The notes under the pieces were generated by a model that saw only the letters and a program-made list of their open reading frames with translations, did no database searches and was not told where the DNA came from. Shown in pieces: positions 42,315 to 50,201 of a stretch of DNA of 64,000 nt. The stretch lies in the NCBI GenBank assembly GCA_016287075.1, contig JAEEVC010000004.1, forward strand, positions 62,001-126,000, given 5' to 3'. The stretch's first letter is position 1, and every line of letters starts with the position of its first letter. The DNA is from Bacteroidales bacterium (GTDB taxonomy: Bacteria > Bacteroidota > Bacteroidia > Bacteroidales > UBA932). A program made the translations under genes and the position numbers.

Positions 42315-43009
42315 TGGATACGAATAAGCACAAATTCTTCATGCTGCAGCTGCTGAAGGACATCTTTTCCGATGCGCTGCTCTCCTCCGTGCTGGCCTTC
42401 AAGGGCGGTACCGCCACCATGTTCTTTTACAATCTGCCACGCTTCTCGACGGACCTGGACTTCAATCTGCTGGCTCCGGAAAAGGAGGCCGAGGTCTATG
42501 AGCGCGTCCGTAAGATTGTCCTGAAATACGGCAAGATTCACGACGAAGCCATCAAGCACTATGGAATCATCATCGTGCTTGATTATGGTATCGGTGAGCG
42601 CAAACTCAAGATTGAAATTTCCAACCGTCTGTACGACAATCACTATGAAATCCGGAACTATCTCGGCCTGCAGATGCGTATTATGGTGAAGGAAGATATG
42701 TTCGCCCACAAGTTGTGCGCCCTCCTTGACCGGACCGAGATTACCAGCCGGGACGTGTTCGACTGCTGGTTCTTCCTAAAAGAAAGGACATCCATCAATA
42801 AAGGAATCGTGGAATCCCGCATGGGAATGCCCATTGAGGAATACCTGGACAAATGCATCGCAGGTGTCCAGGATATCTCGGAAAAGAGTCTGATCAGCGG
42901 TTTGGGGGATCTCACAGAAGGCGAGATGAAGATTTTCGTGCGGCATGGTCTGAAAGACGAGCTAATCTCTCTTCTGACTCTGTTCAAGGCTTTCCCTTCC
43001 TTCGCGTAA
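42314..43009 (+). CDS. AbiEii/AbiGii-type nucleotidyltransferase toxin
   Basis: A 231-residue protein with the DUF1814 nucleotidyltransferase motifs: FKGGTATMFFYNLPRFSTDL then DFN (residues 29-51; KGGT and the R-S-x-D-x-D pair), IGERKLKIEISNRLYDNHYE, MVKEDMFAHKLCALLDR (the conserved E-x-x-x-x-K-L), and TSRDVFDCWFF. Relatives transfer nucleotides to tRNA acceptor ends or bind GTP, giving abortive infection against phage or stabilising mobile DNA. It forms an operon with AbiEi at the right end of the island. Confidence 0.9.
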   Translation: MDTNKHKFFMLQLLKDIFSDALLSSVLAFKGGTATMFFYNLPRFSTDLDFNLLAPEKEAEVYERVRKIVLKYGKIHDEAIKHYGIIIVLDYGIGERKLKIEISNRLYDNHYEIRNYLGLQMRIMVKEDMFAHKLCALLDRTEITSRDVFDCWFFLKERTSINKGIVESRMGMPIEEYLDKCIAGVQDISEKSLISGLGDLTEGEMKIFVRHGLKDELISLLTLFKAFPSFA

Positions 43010-43066
43010 TCGCCTGTTTCGAATAAAAACACGAAGAAAGCTACGATATAGGTTAATGTGAACTTT

Positions 43067-43108
43067 CACATTTCGTGTAGGAGAGCGACTTTTTACCGAG
43101 TCACCCTC
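43067..43108. repeat. Right 42-bp inverted-repeat copy with imperfect hairpin
   Basis: Matches the reverse complement of 31388-31429 at 34 of 42 positions. Its last seven bases, CACCCTC, are at the same time the first bases of the right 81-bp repeat, so the two features meet at a shared junction. Confidence 0.6.
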
Positions 43109-43182
43109 ACCGAAGCTGACTGTCAGAAGATTATCGCGGACAGCGCGCCGACGGGAAAAACGAAAAAGCGGTATAGGAAATA
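43102..43182 (+). repeat. Right copy of the 81-bp direct repeat (displaced topA 3' end)
   Basis: 79/81 identical to 31152-31232 and reads as the end of TopA (EADCQKIIADSAPTGKTKKR, then YRK and TAA). The Lrp promoter follows within 12 bp, as expected if this was the original chromosomal end of topA before the island came in. It could equally be the copy brought by the element. Confidence 0.9.
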
Positions 43183-43193
43183 AAAAATTTTAC

Positions 43194-43201
43194 TATATTT
43201 G
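43194..43201 (+). promoter_or_regulatory. -7 element of the Lrp-type gene
   Basis: TATATTTG, exact consensus, 27 bp before the ATG at 43229. No -33 match. Confidence 0.5.
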
Positions 43202-43228
43202 CGCCGTTGACTTTTAAACTGTAAGCAT

Positions 43229-43720
43229 ATGGCCCAGTACCATCTCGACCAGATCGACCAGAAGATCCTCTCCTCCCTCGTGAAAAACGCGCGGATGCCG
43301 TTCCTGGAAATCGCCCGTGAATGCGGCGTGTCCGGCGCGGCGATCCACCAGCGGGTGAAGCGCCTCGAGGCGAACGGGGTCATCACCGGCTCCCGCCTCC
43401 TCGTGAAACCCCAGGCCCTCGGCCTGAATGTCTGTGCCTTCATCAGCATTTCCCTCTCCGAGGCCGGCAAGTACCAGGAGGTCATCGCCAATCTCAAGAA
43501 GATTCCGGAAATTGTCGAATGTCACTTCGTTACGGGGAAATATGCCATTCTCTCCAAGGTCTATTGCTTCGACAACGACCACCTCATGGAGATCCTCCTG
43601 ACGACCATCCAGAAAATCCCCTTCATCCAGTCCACCGACACGATGATCTCCCTCGACCAGCCGATCGAGCGCCAGGTCTGGGTCAAGGATTACAAGAACG
43701 CGAAGAAGATCGGGCAATAG
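43229..43720 (+). CDS. Lrp/AsnC family transcriptional regulator
   Basis: A 163-residue protein. The N-terminal HTH (residues 8-55) reads LDQIDQKILSSLVKNARMPF, FLEIARECGVSGAAIHQRVK and RLEANGVITG. The C-terminal RAM (ligand-binding) domain includes ALGLNVCAFISISLSEAGKY and VECHFVTGKYAILSKVYCFD. Such proteins form octamers that sense amino acids. No amino-acid gene is adjacent, so the target is unknown. The 3' end overlaps the convergent ispD by 38 bp. Confidence 0.92.
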   Translation: MAQYHLDQIDQKILSSLVKNARMPFLEIARECGVSGAAIHQRVKRLEANGVITGSRLLVKPQALGLNVCAFISISLSEAGKYQEVIANLKKIPEIVECHFVTGKYAILSKVYCFDNDHLMEILLTTIQKIPFIQSTDTMISLDQPIERQVWVKDYKNAKKIGQ

Positions 43721-44399
43721 CCTCCGCGAGGACCAGGTCCTCCGGCGTGGTGATCTTGATGTTGAACCTCTCTCCCTCGATGAAGGAGAGAGGTATTTTT
43801 ATGTTTTCGGCCACGGAGGCGTCGTCGGTGAAGAGCGGGTCGTACGCCTCCGCGTAGGCGGCTTTCAGGTCTTCCGACCGGAAGATCTGCGGGGTCTGCG
43901 CGCCGAATACGCGGCTGCGGTCCAGCCGCTCACCGGCGGAGCGCAGGAGGCCCGTCTCCCGGTCGCGGTCGAGCACCTTCAGCGTATCGGTCACGGGCAG
44001 GACGGGAATCAGCGCCCGGCAGACCTCCATCCGGGAGAACATCCTTTCAATCAATTCCTTGGAGACGAACGGGCGCACCCCGTCATGGACGGCGACCAGC
44101 GCCCCGTCCGGAATCTTCACCAGGGCGTTCCGCACCGAGTGGAAACGGGTGATGCCGCCGGCGACAAGGGTCTGCGGGACATTGAAGTTGTGGGCCGCGC
44201 AGTAGGCCTTCCAGGTCCCGAAATGGTCCTTCGGGAGCACCGTCAGGATCCGGATGCCGGGACAGGCCTCCAGGAAGCGCTCCATCGTGCGCTGGAGGAT
44301 CGCTTTTCCCTGCAGCGGCAGGAACTGTTTGGGGACATCCGCCCCCATCCGCGACCCGCTGCCGCCCGCCGTGACGACCAAGTATTTTTTTCGCTCCAT
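43683..44399 (-). CDS. ispD: 2-C-methyl-D-erythritol 4-phosphate cytidylyltransferase
   Basis: Third step of the MEP isoprenoid pathway: makes CDP-methylerythritol from CTP. The 238-residue protein has the nucleotide loop VTAGGSGSRMGADVPKQFLP (residues 9-28), VAVHDGVRPFVSKELIERMF (near 103), and ITTPEDLVLAEAI near the C-terminus. Length is standard. It is a single gene between Lrp and mreB, on the opposite strand to both. Confidence 0.94.
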   Translation of the reverse strand: MERKKYLVVTAGGSGSRMGADVPKQFLPLQGKAILQRTMERFLEACPGIRILTVLPKDHFGTWKAYCAAHNFNVPQTLVAGGITRFHSVRNALVKIPDGALVAVHDGVRPFVSKELIERMFSRMEVCRALIPVLPVTDTLKVLDRDRETGLLRSAGERLDRSRVFGAQTPQIFRSEDLKAAYAEAYDPLFTDDASVAENIKIPLSFIEGERFNIKITTPEDLVLAEAIARSSSRSCNP

Positions 44400-44484
44400 A
44401 TTCCGGATTTTCTTCGCGAAGATACGTTTTTTTTCGTAACTTTACGCCAAATCTGAAAATGTACTTTTAAGCACCTGAACCGAT

Positions 44485-45507
44485 ATGGCATTCAACTTTC
44501 TGACACAGGAACTGGCCATCGACCTGGGCACGGCGAACACCGTCATCTTCCAGAATGACAAGATCGCCCTCGACCAGCCTTCGATCGTCGCCATCGACAA
44601 CCATACCAACAAGTGCATCGCCATCGGCCAGAAGGCCAAGCTGATGCACGAAAGGACCAACCCCGGCATCAAGACCGTCCGCCCGCTCCGGGACGGAGTC
44701 ATCGCCGACTTCCAGGCGGCCGAAATGATGATCCGCGGCTTTATCCGCGAGGTCAATTCCAAGCACAAGAGCCTCTTCGCGCCGAACCTCAAGATCGTCG
44801 TCGGCATCCCTTCCGGTTCGACGGAAGTCGAGATCCGTGCGGTCCGCGACTCCTCGGAGCACGCCGGCGGCCGTGACGTGTACCTGATCTATGAGCCGAT
44901 GGCCGCCGCCCTCGGTATCGGCCTCGACGTCGAGGCGCCGCGCGGCAACATGGTCGTCGACATCGGCGGCGGCACCACGGAGATCGCCGTCATCTCCCTC
45001 GGCGGCATCGTCCAGCAGGACTCCATCCGCGTGGCGGGCGACGTGTTCACGGCTGACATCCAGACCTACCTCCGCCAGCAGCACAACATCAAGGCCGGCG
45101 AGACGACCGCCGAGAAGATCAAGATCGCGGTCGGCTCCGTCATCCCGGACCTCGAAGAGGAACCGGAGCCGTTCGTGGTGCGCGGCCCGAACCTGATGAC
45201 CGCCCACCCGGTCGAGGCCACGATCACCTACCAGGAGATCGCCCACTGCCTCGACAAGTCCGTCGCCCGCATCGAAGCGTCCATCCTCCATGTCCTCGAG
45301 CAAACGCCCCCTGAGCTCTACTCCGACATCGTGGAGAACGGCATCTTCCTCTCCGGCGGCGGCGCCCAGCTCCGCGGCCTCGCCCGCCGGCTCTCCGAAA
45401 AGGTCAATATCCCGTTCCACGTTTCCGAGGACCCGCTCCGCGCCGTGGCGCGCGGCACCTGCATCGCCCTCAAGAACACGGCCAACTACTCCTTCCTCAT
45501 GCGGTAA
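44485..45507 (+). CDS. mreB: Rod-shape-determining protein MreB
   Basis: Actin-like filament that guides lateral wall synthesis. The 340-residue protein has phosphate-1 (LAIDLGTANTVIFQNDKIAL), IPSGSTEVEIRAVRDSSEHA, MVVDIGGGTTEIAVISLGGI (phosphate-2) and the adenosine segment GIFLSGGGAQLRGLARRLSE. First of the contiguous run mreB-mreC-mreD-mrdA-rodA. Confidence 0.97.
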   Translation: MAFNFLTQELAIDLGTANTVIFQNDKIALDQPSIVAIDNHTNKCIAIGQKAKLMHERTNPGIKTVRPLRDGVIADFQAAEMMIRGFIREVNSKHKSLFAPNLKIVVGIPSGSTEVEIRAVRDSSEHAGGRDVYLIYEPMAAALGIGLDVEAPRGNMVVDIGGGTTEIAVISLGGIVQQDSIRVAGDVFTADIQTYLRQQHNIKAGETTAEKIKIAVGSVIPDLEEEPEPFVVRGPNLMTAHPVEATITYQEIAHCLDKSVARIEASILHVLEQTPPELYSDIVENGIFLSGGGAQLRGLARRLSEKVNIPFHVSEDPLRAVARGTCIALKNTANYSFLMR

Positions 45508-45510
45508 GGG

Positions 45511-46314
45511 ATGGCCAGGGAGCGGAAAATATTCCCCATCATCTTCTGCGCAGCAATCTTCATCCTGATGGAGGTTGCTGCCGTCCATATGCTCCGGAAC
45601 AACGCCGCGCTCCAGGACATCTGGATTTCCCGCGGCGCCCACAAGGTCATGAGCGCCCTGTGGGGCAGTTCCGAGTCGGTCCGCCAGTATTTCTCCCTGC
45701 GGAAGCAGAACGACGCCCTCGCGGCGGAGAACTTCGCCCTCCGGGAGCAGCTTGACCGCTACCGGGACCTGACGCTGCCGGACAGCCTCCTTGTCCGCAC
45801 CGAAGGCGGATTCTCCTACCTCCCCGCCGAGGTCCGCAAGGTCAGCCGGAACAAGCAGCACAACTACATGCTGATCAACAAGGGCTATGAGGACGGGGTC
45901 CAGGAAAGCTCGGGCATCATCACCGCCCACGGGGTCATCGGCTTCATCGACGCGGTCGAGAAGCACCTCTCCTATGCCCGGACCTTCATGAACACGGACG
46001 TCAGCATCAGCGCCCGGCTCGGCCATGTCGGCGCCGTCGGCCCGCTGGTCTGGGACGGCCGTTCCACGAGCGGGGCCATCCTCAAGGAGATCCCCCTCCA
46101 GTACAAGTATGAGCCGGGCGACACCATCTACACGAGCGGCTATTCGGCCATTTTCCCGCCGGACATCCCGCTCGGGGTCGCCGGGGAATCGAAGGTCATC
46201 AACGGTGCCACGAACGAGATCCGTGTCACCCTGTTCCAGGACTTCACGGCCCTCCGCTACGTGACCGTCGTCCATAACAACGCCCTGCAAGAGATGGAGG
46301 CTCTCGAACAATGA
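45511..46314 (+). CDS. mreC: Rod-shape-determining protein MreC
   Basis: A 267-residue bitopic protein: N-terminal transmembrane helix (IFPIIFCAAIFILMEVAAVH), a coiled coil (about residues 65-90), and the periplasmic beta domain with RKVSRNKQHNYMLINKGYED, GVIGFIDAVEKHLSYARTFM and YTSGYSAIFPPDIPLGVAG. It links MreB to PBP2/RodA in the elongasome. Its stop overlaps the mreD start by 4 bases. Confidence 0.93.
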   Translation: MARERKIFPIIFCAAIFILMEVAAVHMLRNNAALQDIWISRGAHKVMSALWGSSESVRQYFSLRKQNDALAAENFALREQLDRYRDLTLPDSLLVRTEGGFSYLPAEVRKVSRNKQHNYMLINKGYEDGVQESSGIITAHGVIGFIDAVEKHLSYARTFMNTDVSISARLGHVGAVGPLVWDGRSTSGAILKEIPLQYKYEPGDTIYTSGYSAIFPPDIPLGVAGESKVINGATNEIRVTLFQDFTALRYVTVVHNNALQEMEALEQ

Positions 46315-46823
46315 GACGGTCGAACTTCTTCCTGGTCTATCTCCTGCTGGTGGTCGCGCAGATCCTGATCTGCAATTACTTCCACCTGACCCCCTATGTG
46401 ACCCTCTCCCTCCTGCCGGTGATGGTCCTGTGCCTGCCGGTCCGCGTCTCCACCCTCGGCGCCCTGTTCATCGCCTTCGCGACGGGCATGTCCGTGGATC
46501 TCCTCGCGGAAGGGCTGCCCGGCCTCAACACGCTCGCCCTCCTGCCCGTCGCCTACCTGCGGATCCCCCTCATCAAGCTCATCTTCGGCGAGGACCTGAT
46601 CTCCCGGGGCGAGGATTTCACCGTCCGCAAGAACGGCATCGGCAAGGTCACCCTGGCGGTCATCCTCGTCCAGTCCCTCTTCCTCCTCCTGTACATCTGG
46701 GCGGACGGCGCCGGGATGAGGCCCTTCTGGTTTAACGCCCTGCGTTTCGGCGCGTCCCTCCTGGCCGGCTACGCGGCCGCCATCATCGTCATCGACGCCC
46801 TCGCACCCGATACCCGCAAATAA
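46311..46823 (+). CDS. mreD: Rod-shape-determining protein MreD
   Basis: A 170-residue multi-helix inner-membrane protein (VYLLLVVAQILICNYFHLTP; GALFIAFATGMSVDLLAEGL; LPGLNTLALLPVAYLRIPLI). The GxxxDL pattern and position between mreC and PBP2 support the call, although MreD sequences are poorly conserved. Confidence 0.88.
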   Translation: MRRSNFFLVYLLLVVAQILICNYFHLTPYVTLSLLPVMVLCLPVRVSTLGALFIAFATGMSVDLLAEGLPGLNTLALLPVAYLRIPLIKLIFGEDLISRGEDFTVRKNGIGKVTLAVILVQSLFLLLYIWADGAGMRPFWFNALRFGASLLAGYAAAIIVIDALAPDTRK

Positions 46824-46827
46824 TCCC

Positions 46828-48669
46828 ATGGACAACGGCAGACGCACACGACTCCTTTTCGGACTCGGGGTGGCCGCCGCCATCCTCCTCGGGAAAATCT
46901 TCTACATCCAGCTCATCGACGGCCATTACAAGGAGGAAGCCCTCCGCAACACGATGGTCTATGATGTCATCTACCCCACCCGCGGCGTCATCTACGACCG
47001 CAACGGGAAGATTCTCGTGGGCAACAAGGTCGCCTATGACATCATGGTCACGCCGAAGGAGGTCGAGGCGTTCGACACGCTGACCCTCGCCCAGGTCCTG
47101 GACGTGACGCCGGAGTTCCTCCGGTCCAAGATGGACGAATACCACCGCAACATCCGCTCGATCGGCCACCAGTCCCGGGTCATGCTCCGCCAGGTGCCCG
47201 CCGAGACCTACATGCGCTTCGATGAGGTCAAATACCGCTATCCCGGCTTCCGGGGCCAGGTCCGCAGCATCCGCGACTACCCGATCAACGCCGGCGGCAA
47301 CCTCCTCGGCTATGTCTCCGAAGTGGACCAGGCCTTCATGGATCGCCATCCGGGCGAATACAAGCGGGGCGACTATGCCGGCAAGACCGGCATCGAGGCC
47401 GCGCGCGAGGCGGACCTGCGCGGTGAAAAGGGCTACCACATCTACCTGCGCAACGCCAAGAACCAGGTCGAACAGCCCTACAAGGACGGGGAGGAGGATG
47501 TGGAGGCCGTCCCCGGCCACGATATCGTCACGACCATCGATGCGGACCTGCAGCAGTTCGGACAGGAACTGATGCAGAACAAGGTCGGCTCCATCGTCGC
47601 CATCGAGCCGGCGACGGGCGAGATCCTCGCCCTCGTCTCCAGCCCGGGCATCGACGTCACCCAGCTGGCCGACATCGGCAAACACTACAAGGAGATCGCC
47701 CAGAACCCCTACAAGCCGATGTACAACCGCGCCGTCCAGGCCTCCTACCCGCCCGGCTCGGTCTTCAAGCTGGCCAACGGCCTCATCGGCCTCGAGGAAG
47801 GCGTCCTGAAACCGGAATACCAGTATCCCTGCAACCACGGCTACCACTTCGGGGCCGGCCACAAGCTCGGCTGCCACGGCCACCCGTCGCCGCTGGACAT
47901 GGAAACGTCCATCATGATGTCCTGCAACGCCTATTACTGCTACGTGTACCGGAACATCCTGGACAACAAGAAGTACAAGGGCATCGACGAGGCGATGGAC
48001 GCCTGGCGGGAGTATGCGCTGAGCTTCGGTTTCGGACGGAAGCTCGGGACCGACTTCCCGTCCGAGCTCGGCGGCAACATCCCGTCCGGCAGTTTCTACA
48101 ACCGGCGCTACGGCAAGGGCCACTGGAACTCCATCACGGTGATTTCCAACTCCATCGGCCAGGGCGAGATCCTCATCACGCCCATGCACCTGGCGAATTT
48201 CTGCGCCACGGTCGCCAACCGCGGCCACTACATCATCCCGCACATGATCAAGGCCTCGGAAGGGGTGGAGATCGACCCCAAATACTACGAGCGGCAATAT
48301 ACGCTGGTCGATACCACCCAGTTCCCGAAAGTCATCCAGGGCATGTGGCGGGCCGTCAACAGCGGCCCGGGCATGGGCGGAACCGCCTGGGTGGCCGCCG
48401 TGCCCGGCCTCGACATCTGCGGCAAGACCGGCACCGCCCAGAACCCGCGCGGCGCGGACAACTCCGTGTTCATCTGCTTCGCGCCGAAGGACCATCCGAA
48501 GATCGCGGTAGCCGCCTATGTGGAGAACGGCGGCTTCGGCGCGACCTGGGCCTGCCCGCTGGCCTCCCTGATGGTCGAGAAGTACCTGACGGGTGACACG
48601 CAGCGGAAAGACCTGGAAAGAAGAATGAAAGAGGGGAACCTCATGGGCCGTGTAAAGAAAGACAAATGA
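46828..48669 (+). CDS. mrdA: Penicillin-binding protein 2 (elongation-specific transpeptidase)
   Basis: Cross-links peptidoglycan during side-wall growth with RodA. The 613-residue protein has one N-terminal helix (LLFGLGVAAAILLGKIFYIQ) and the pedestal motif TRGVIYDRNGKILVGNKVAY. The transpeptidase has the active serine in ASYPPGSVFKLANGLIGLEE, SxN in VISNSIGQGEILITPMHLAN, and GKTGTAQNPRGADNSVFICF. It overlaps rodA by 4 bases, the usual coupling. Confidence 0.96.
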   Translation: MDNGRRTRLLFGLGVAAAILLGKIFYIQLIDGHYKEEALRNTMVYDVIYPTRGVIYDRNGKILVGNKVAYDIMVTPKEVEAFDTLTLAQVLDVTPEFLRSKMDEYHRNIRSIGHQSRVMLRQVPAETYMRFDEVKYRYPGFRGQVRSIRDYPINAGGNLLGYVSEVDQAFMDRHPGEYKRGDYAGKTGIEAAREADLRGEKGYHIYLRNAKNQVEQPYKDGEEDVEAVPGHDIVTTIDADLQQFGQELMQNKVGSIVAIEPATGEILALVSSPGIDVTQLADIGKHYKEIAQNPYKPMYNRAVQASYPPGSVFKLANGLIGLEEGVLKPEYQYPCNHGYHFGAGHKLGCHGHPSPLDMETSIMMSCNAYYCYVYRNILDNKKYKGIDEAMDAWREYALSFGFGRKLGTDFPSELGGNIPSGSFYNRRYGKGHWNSITVISNSIGQGEILITPMHLANFCATVANRGHYIIPHMIKASEGVEIDPKYYERQYTLVDTTQFPKVIQGMWRAVNSGPGMGGTAWVAAVPGLDICGKTGTAQNPRGADNSVFICFAPKDHPKIAVAAYVENGGFGATWACPLASLMVEKYLTGDTQRKDLERRMKEGNLMGRVKKDK

Positions 48670-50198
48670 TCCTGGAGAATCAGACCAAACGGGGGCTCGG
48701 CCAGTCCGTGGACTGGAAGCTGATCGGCTGCTACCTGCTGCTGATCCTGATCGGCTGGGTCAATGTCTATTCCGCCAGCCATGCGACCGACGGGACATCC
48801 GCCCTCGATTTCGCGACGCGCAGCGGCAAGCAGCTCGTCTGGATCGTCACGGCCTTCGGCCTCGCCGGCCTCATCCTCTTCGTCATCCCCGCCCGCTGGT
48901 GGGAGGGGCTTGCGCCGTGGCTGTATGCAGGCGTGGCCTTCCTGCTCGTCGCCGTCATCTTCCTCGGCGTCGAAGTCAAGGGCTCGCGGTCGTGGTTCGC
49001 GTTCGGCCCCGTCCGCTTCCAGCCGGCTGAGGTCTCGAAAATCACGACTTCGCTGCTGCTCGCGGTCGTGATGAGCCAGCCGAACTTCAAGATCTCCCAG
49101 ATCAAGAGCTTCATCCTGACCGCCCTGGTCATCGCCCTGCCGATGCTGATCATCCTCGGCGAGAAGGAGACCGGCTCGGCCCTCGTCTATGCCGGCTTCA
49201 TCTTCGTCCTCTACCGGGAGGGCCTGTCCGGCTGGTGGCTGGCCCTGATCGGGCTCGTCATCCTGCTGTTCATCACCACCCTGACCCTCAGCCCCTATAC
49301 CTCCATCGTCATCCTGATCGCCGTCCTGTGCATCTGCAACGCCTTCCAGCGGCCGAAGGAATTCATGCCGTGGATCCTTATCGGCGCGGGCGTCGTGCTC
49401 GTCCTCTCGCTCATTCCCTGGCTCTGGGGCCTGCTGACCAGCCATATCACTGCCGTGAACGAGCTCCGGACGAACCTGGTGACAGTGCCCGAGGCCGACG
49501 CCCCCACGGGGCTTTCCAAGCTCTCGTTCCTGCTGAAAATCGAGCCGCTGCACATCCTGCTCGTCCTCGCGCTCGGCGCCATTCCGTGGTTCACCATCAA
49601 GTCTTTCCGGGAGCGGAACCTCTTCCTCGGCCTCTCCGTCGCGACCCTCGTCGCCGGGATCGTCCTCGTCTTCTCGACCGACTTCATCTTCCAGAAAGTC
49701 CTCCAGGACCACCAGCGGAAGCGCATCGAAGTCCTGCTCGGCATGAAGGAAGACCTCTCCGGGGTGGGGTACAATGTCAACCAGTCGATGATCGCCATCG
49801 GCTCCGGCGGCATGCGCGGAAAAGGCTTCCTGAACGGCACCCAGACCGCCTACGGCTTCGTCCCCGAGCAGAGCACCGACTTCATCTTCTGCACCGTCGG
49901 CGAGGAGTGGGGCTTCGCCGGCTGCCTCGTCGTCATCCTGCTGTATGTCTTCCTTATCGTCCGGCTCATGCTGGATGCCGACAAATGCCGAGAGTCCTTC
50001 ACGCGGATCTACGGCTACTGCGTCGCGGCGTGCGTCTTCATGCACCTGTTCATCAACGTGGGCATGACCATCGGGCTCATGCCGGTCATCGGCATTCCTT
50101 TGCCGCTGCTGTCCTACGGCGGCTCGTCGCTGTGGGCCTTCACCGTCCTGATCTTCATCTTCATCGCCCTGTACCGGCAGGAGAAAAAGTATTTCTGA
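48666..50198 (+). CDS. rodA: RodA, SEDS-family peptidoglycan polymerase
   Basis: A SEDS glycosyltransferase that polymerises lipid II in the elongasome. The 510-residue polytopic protein has the family signatures: VKGSRSWFAFGPVRFQPAEV with K near residue 120, ILGEKETGSALVYAGFIF (catalytic Asp replaced locally by ExExGS context), GKGFLNGTQTAYGFVPEQST then DFIF, and GIPLPLLSYGGSSLWAFTV near the C-terminus. It is longer than E. coli RodA (about 370) through an extra loop at residues 240-320, as commonly seen in Bacteroidota. Confidence 0.95.
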   Translation: MILENQTKRGLGQSVDWKLIGCYLLLILIGWVNVYSASHATDGTSALDFATRSGKQLVWIVTAFGLAGLILFVIPARWWEGLAPWLYAGVAFLLVAVIFLGVEVKGSRSWFAFGPVRFQPAEVSKITTSLLLAVVMSQPNFKISQIKSFILTALVIALPMLIILGEKETGSALVYAGFIFVLYREGLSGWWLALIGLVILLFITTLTLSPYTSIVILIAVLCICNAFQRPKEFMPWILIGAGVVLVLSLIPWLWGLLTSHITAVNELRTNLVTVPEADAPTGLSKLSFLLKIEPLHILLVLALGAIPWFTIKSFRERNLFLGLSVATLVAGIVLVFSTDFIFQKVLQDHQRKRIEVLLGMKEDLSGVGYNVNQSMIAIGSGGMRGKGFLNGTQTAYGFVPEQSTDFIFCTVGEEWGFAGCLVVILLYVFLIVRLMLDADKCRESFTRIYGYCVAACVFMHLFINVGMTIGLMPVIGIPLPLLSYGGSSLWAFTVLIFIFIALYRQEKKYF

Positions 50199-50201
50199 TC
50201 C

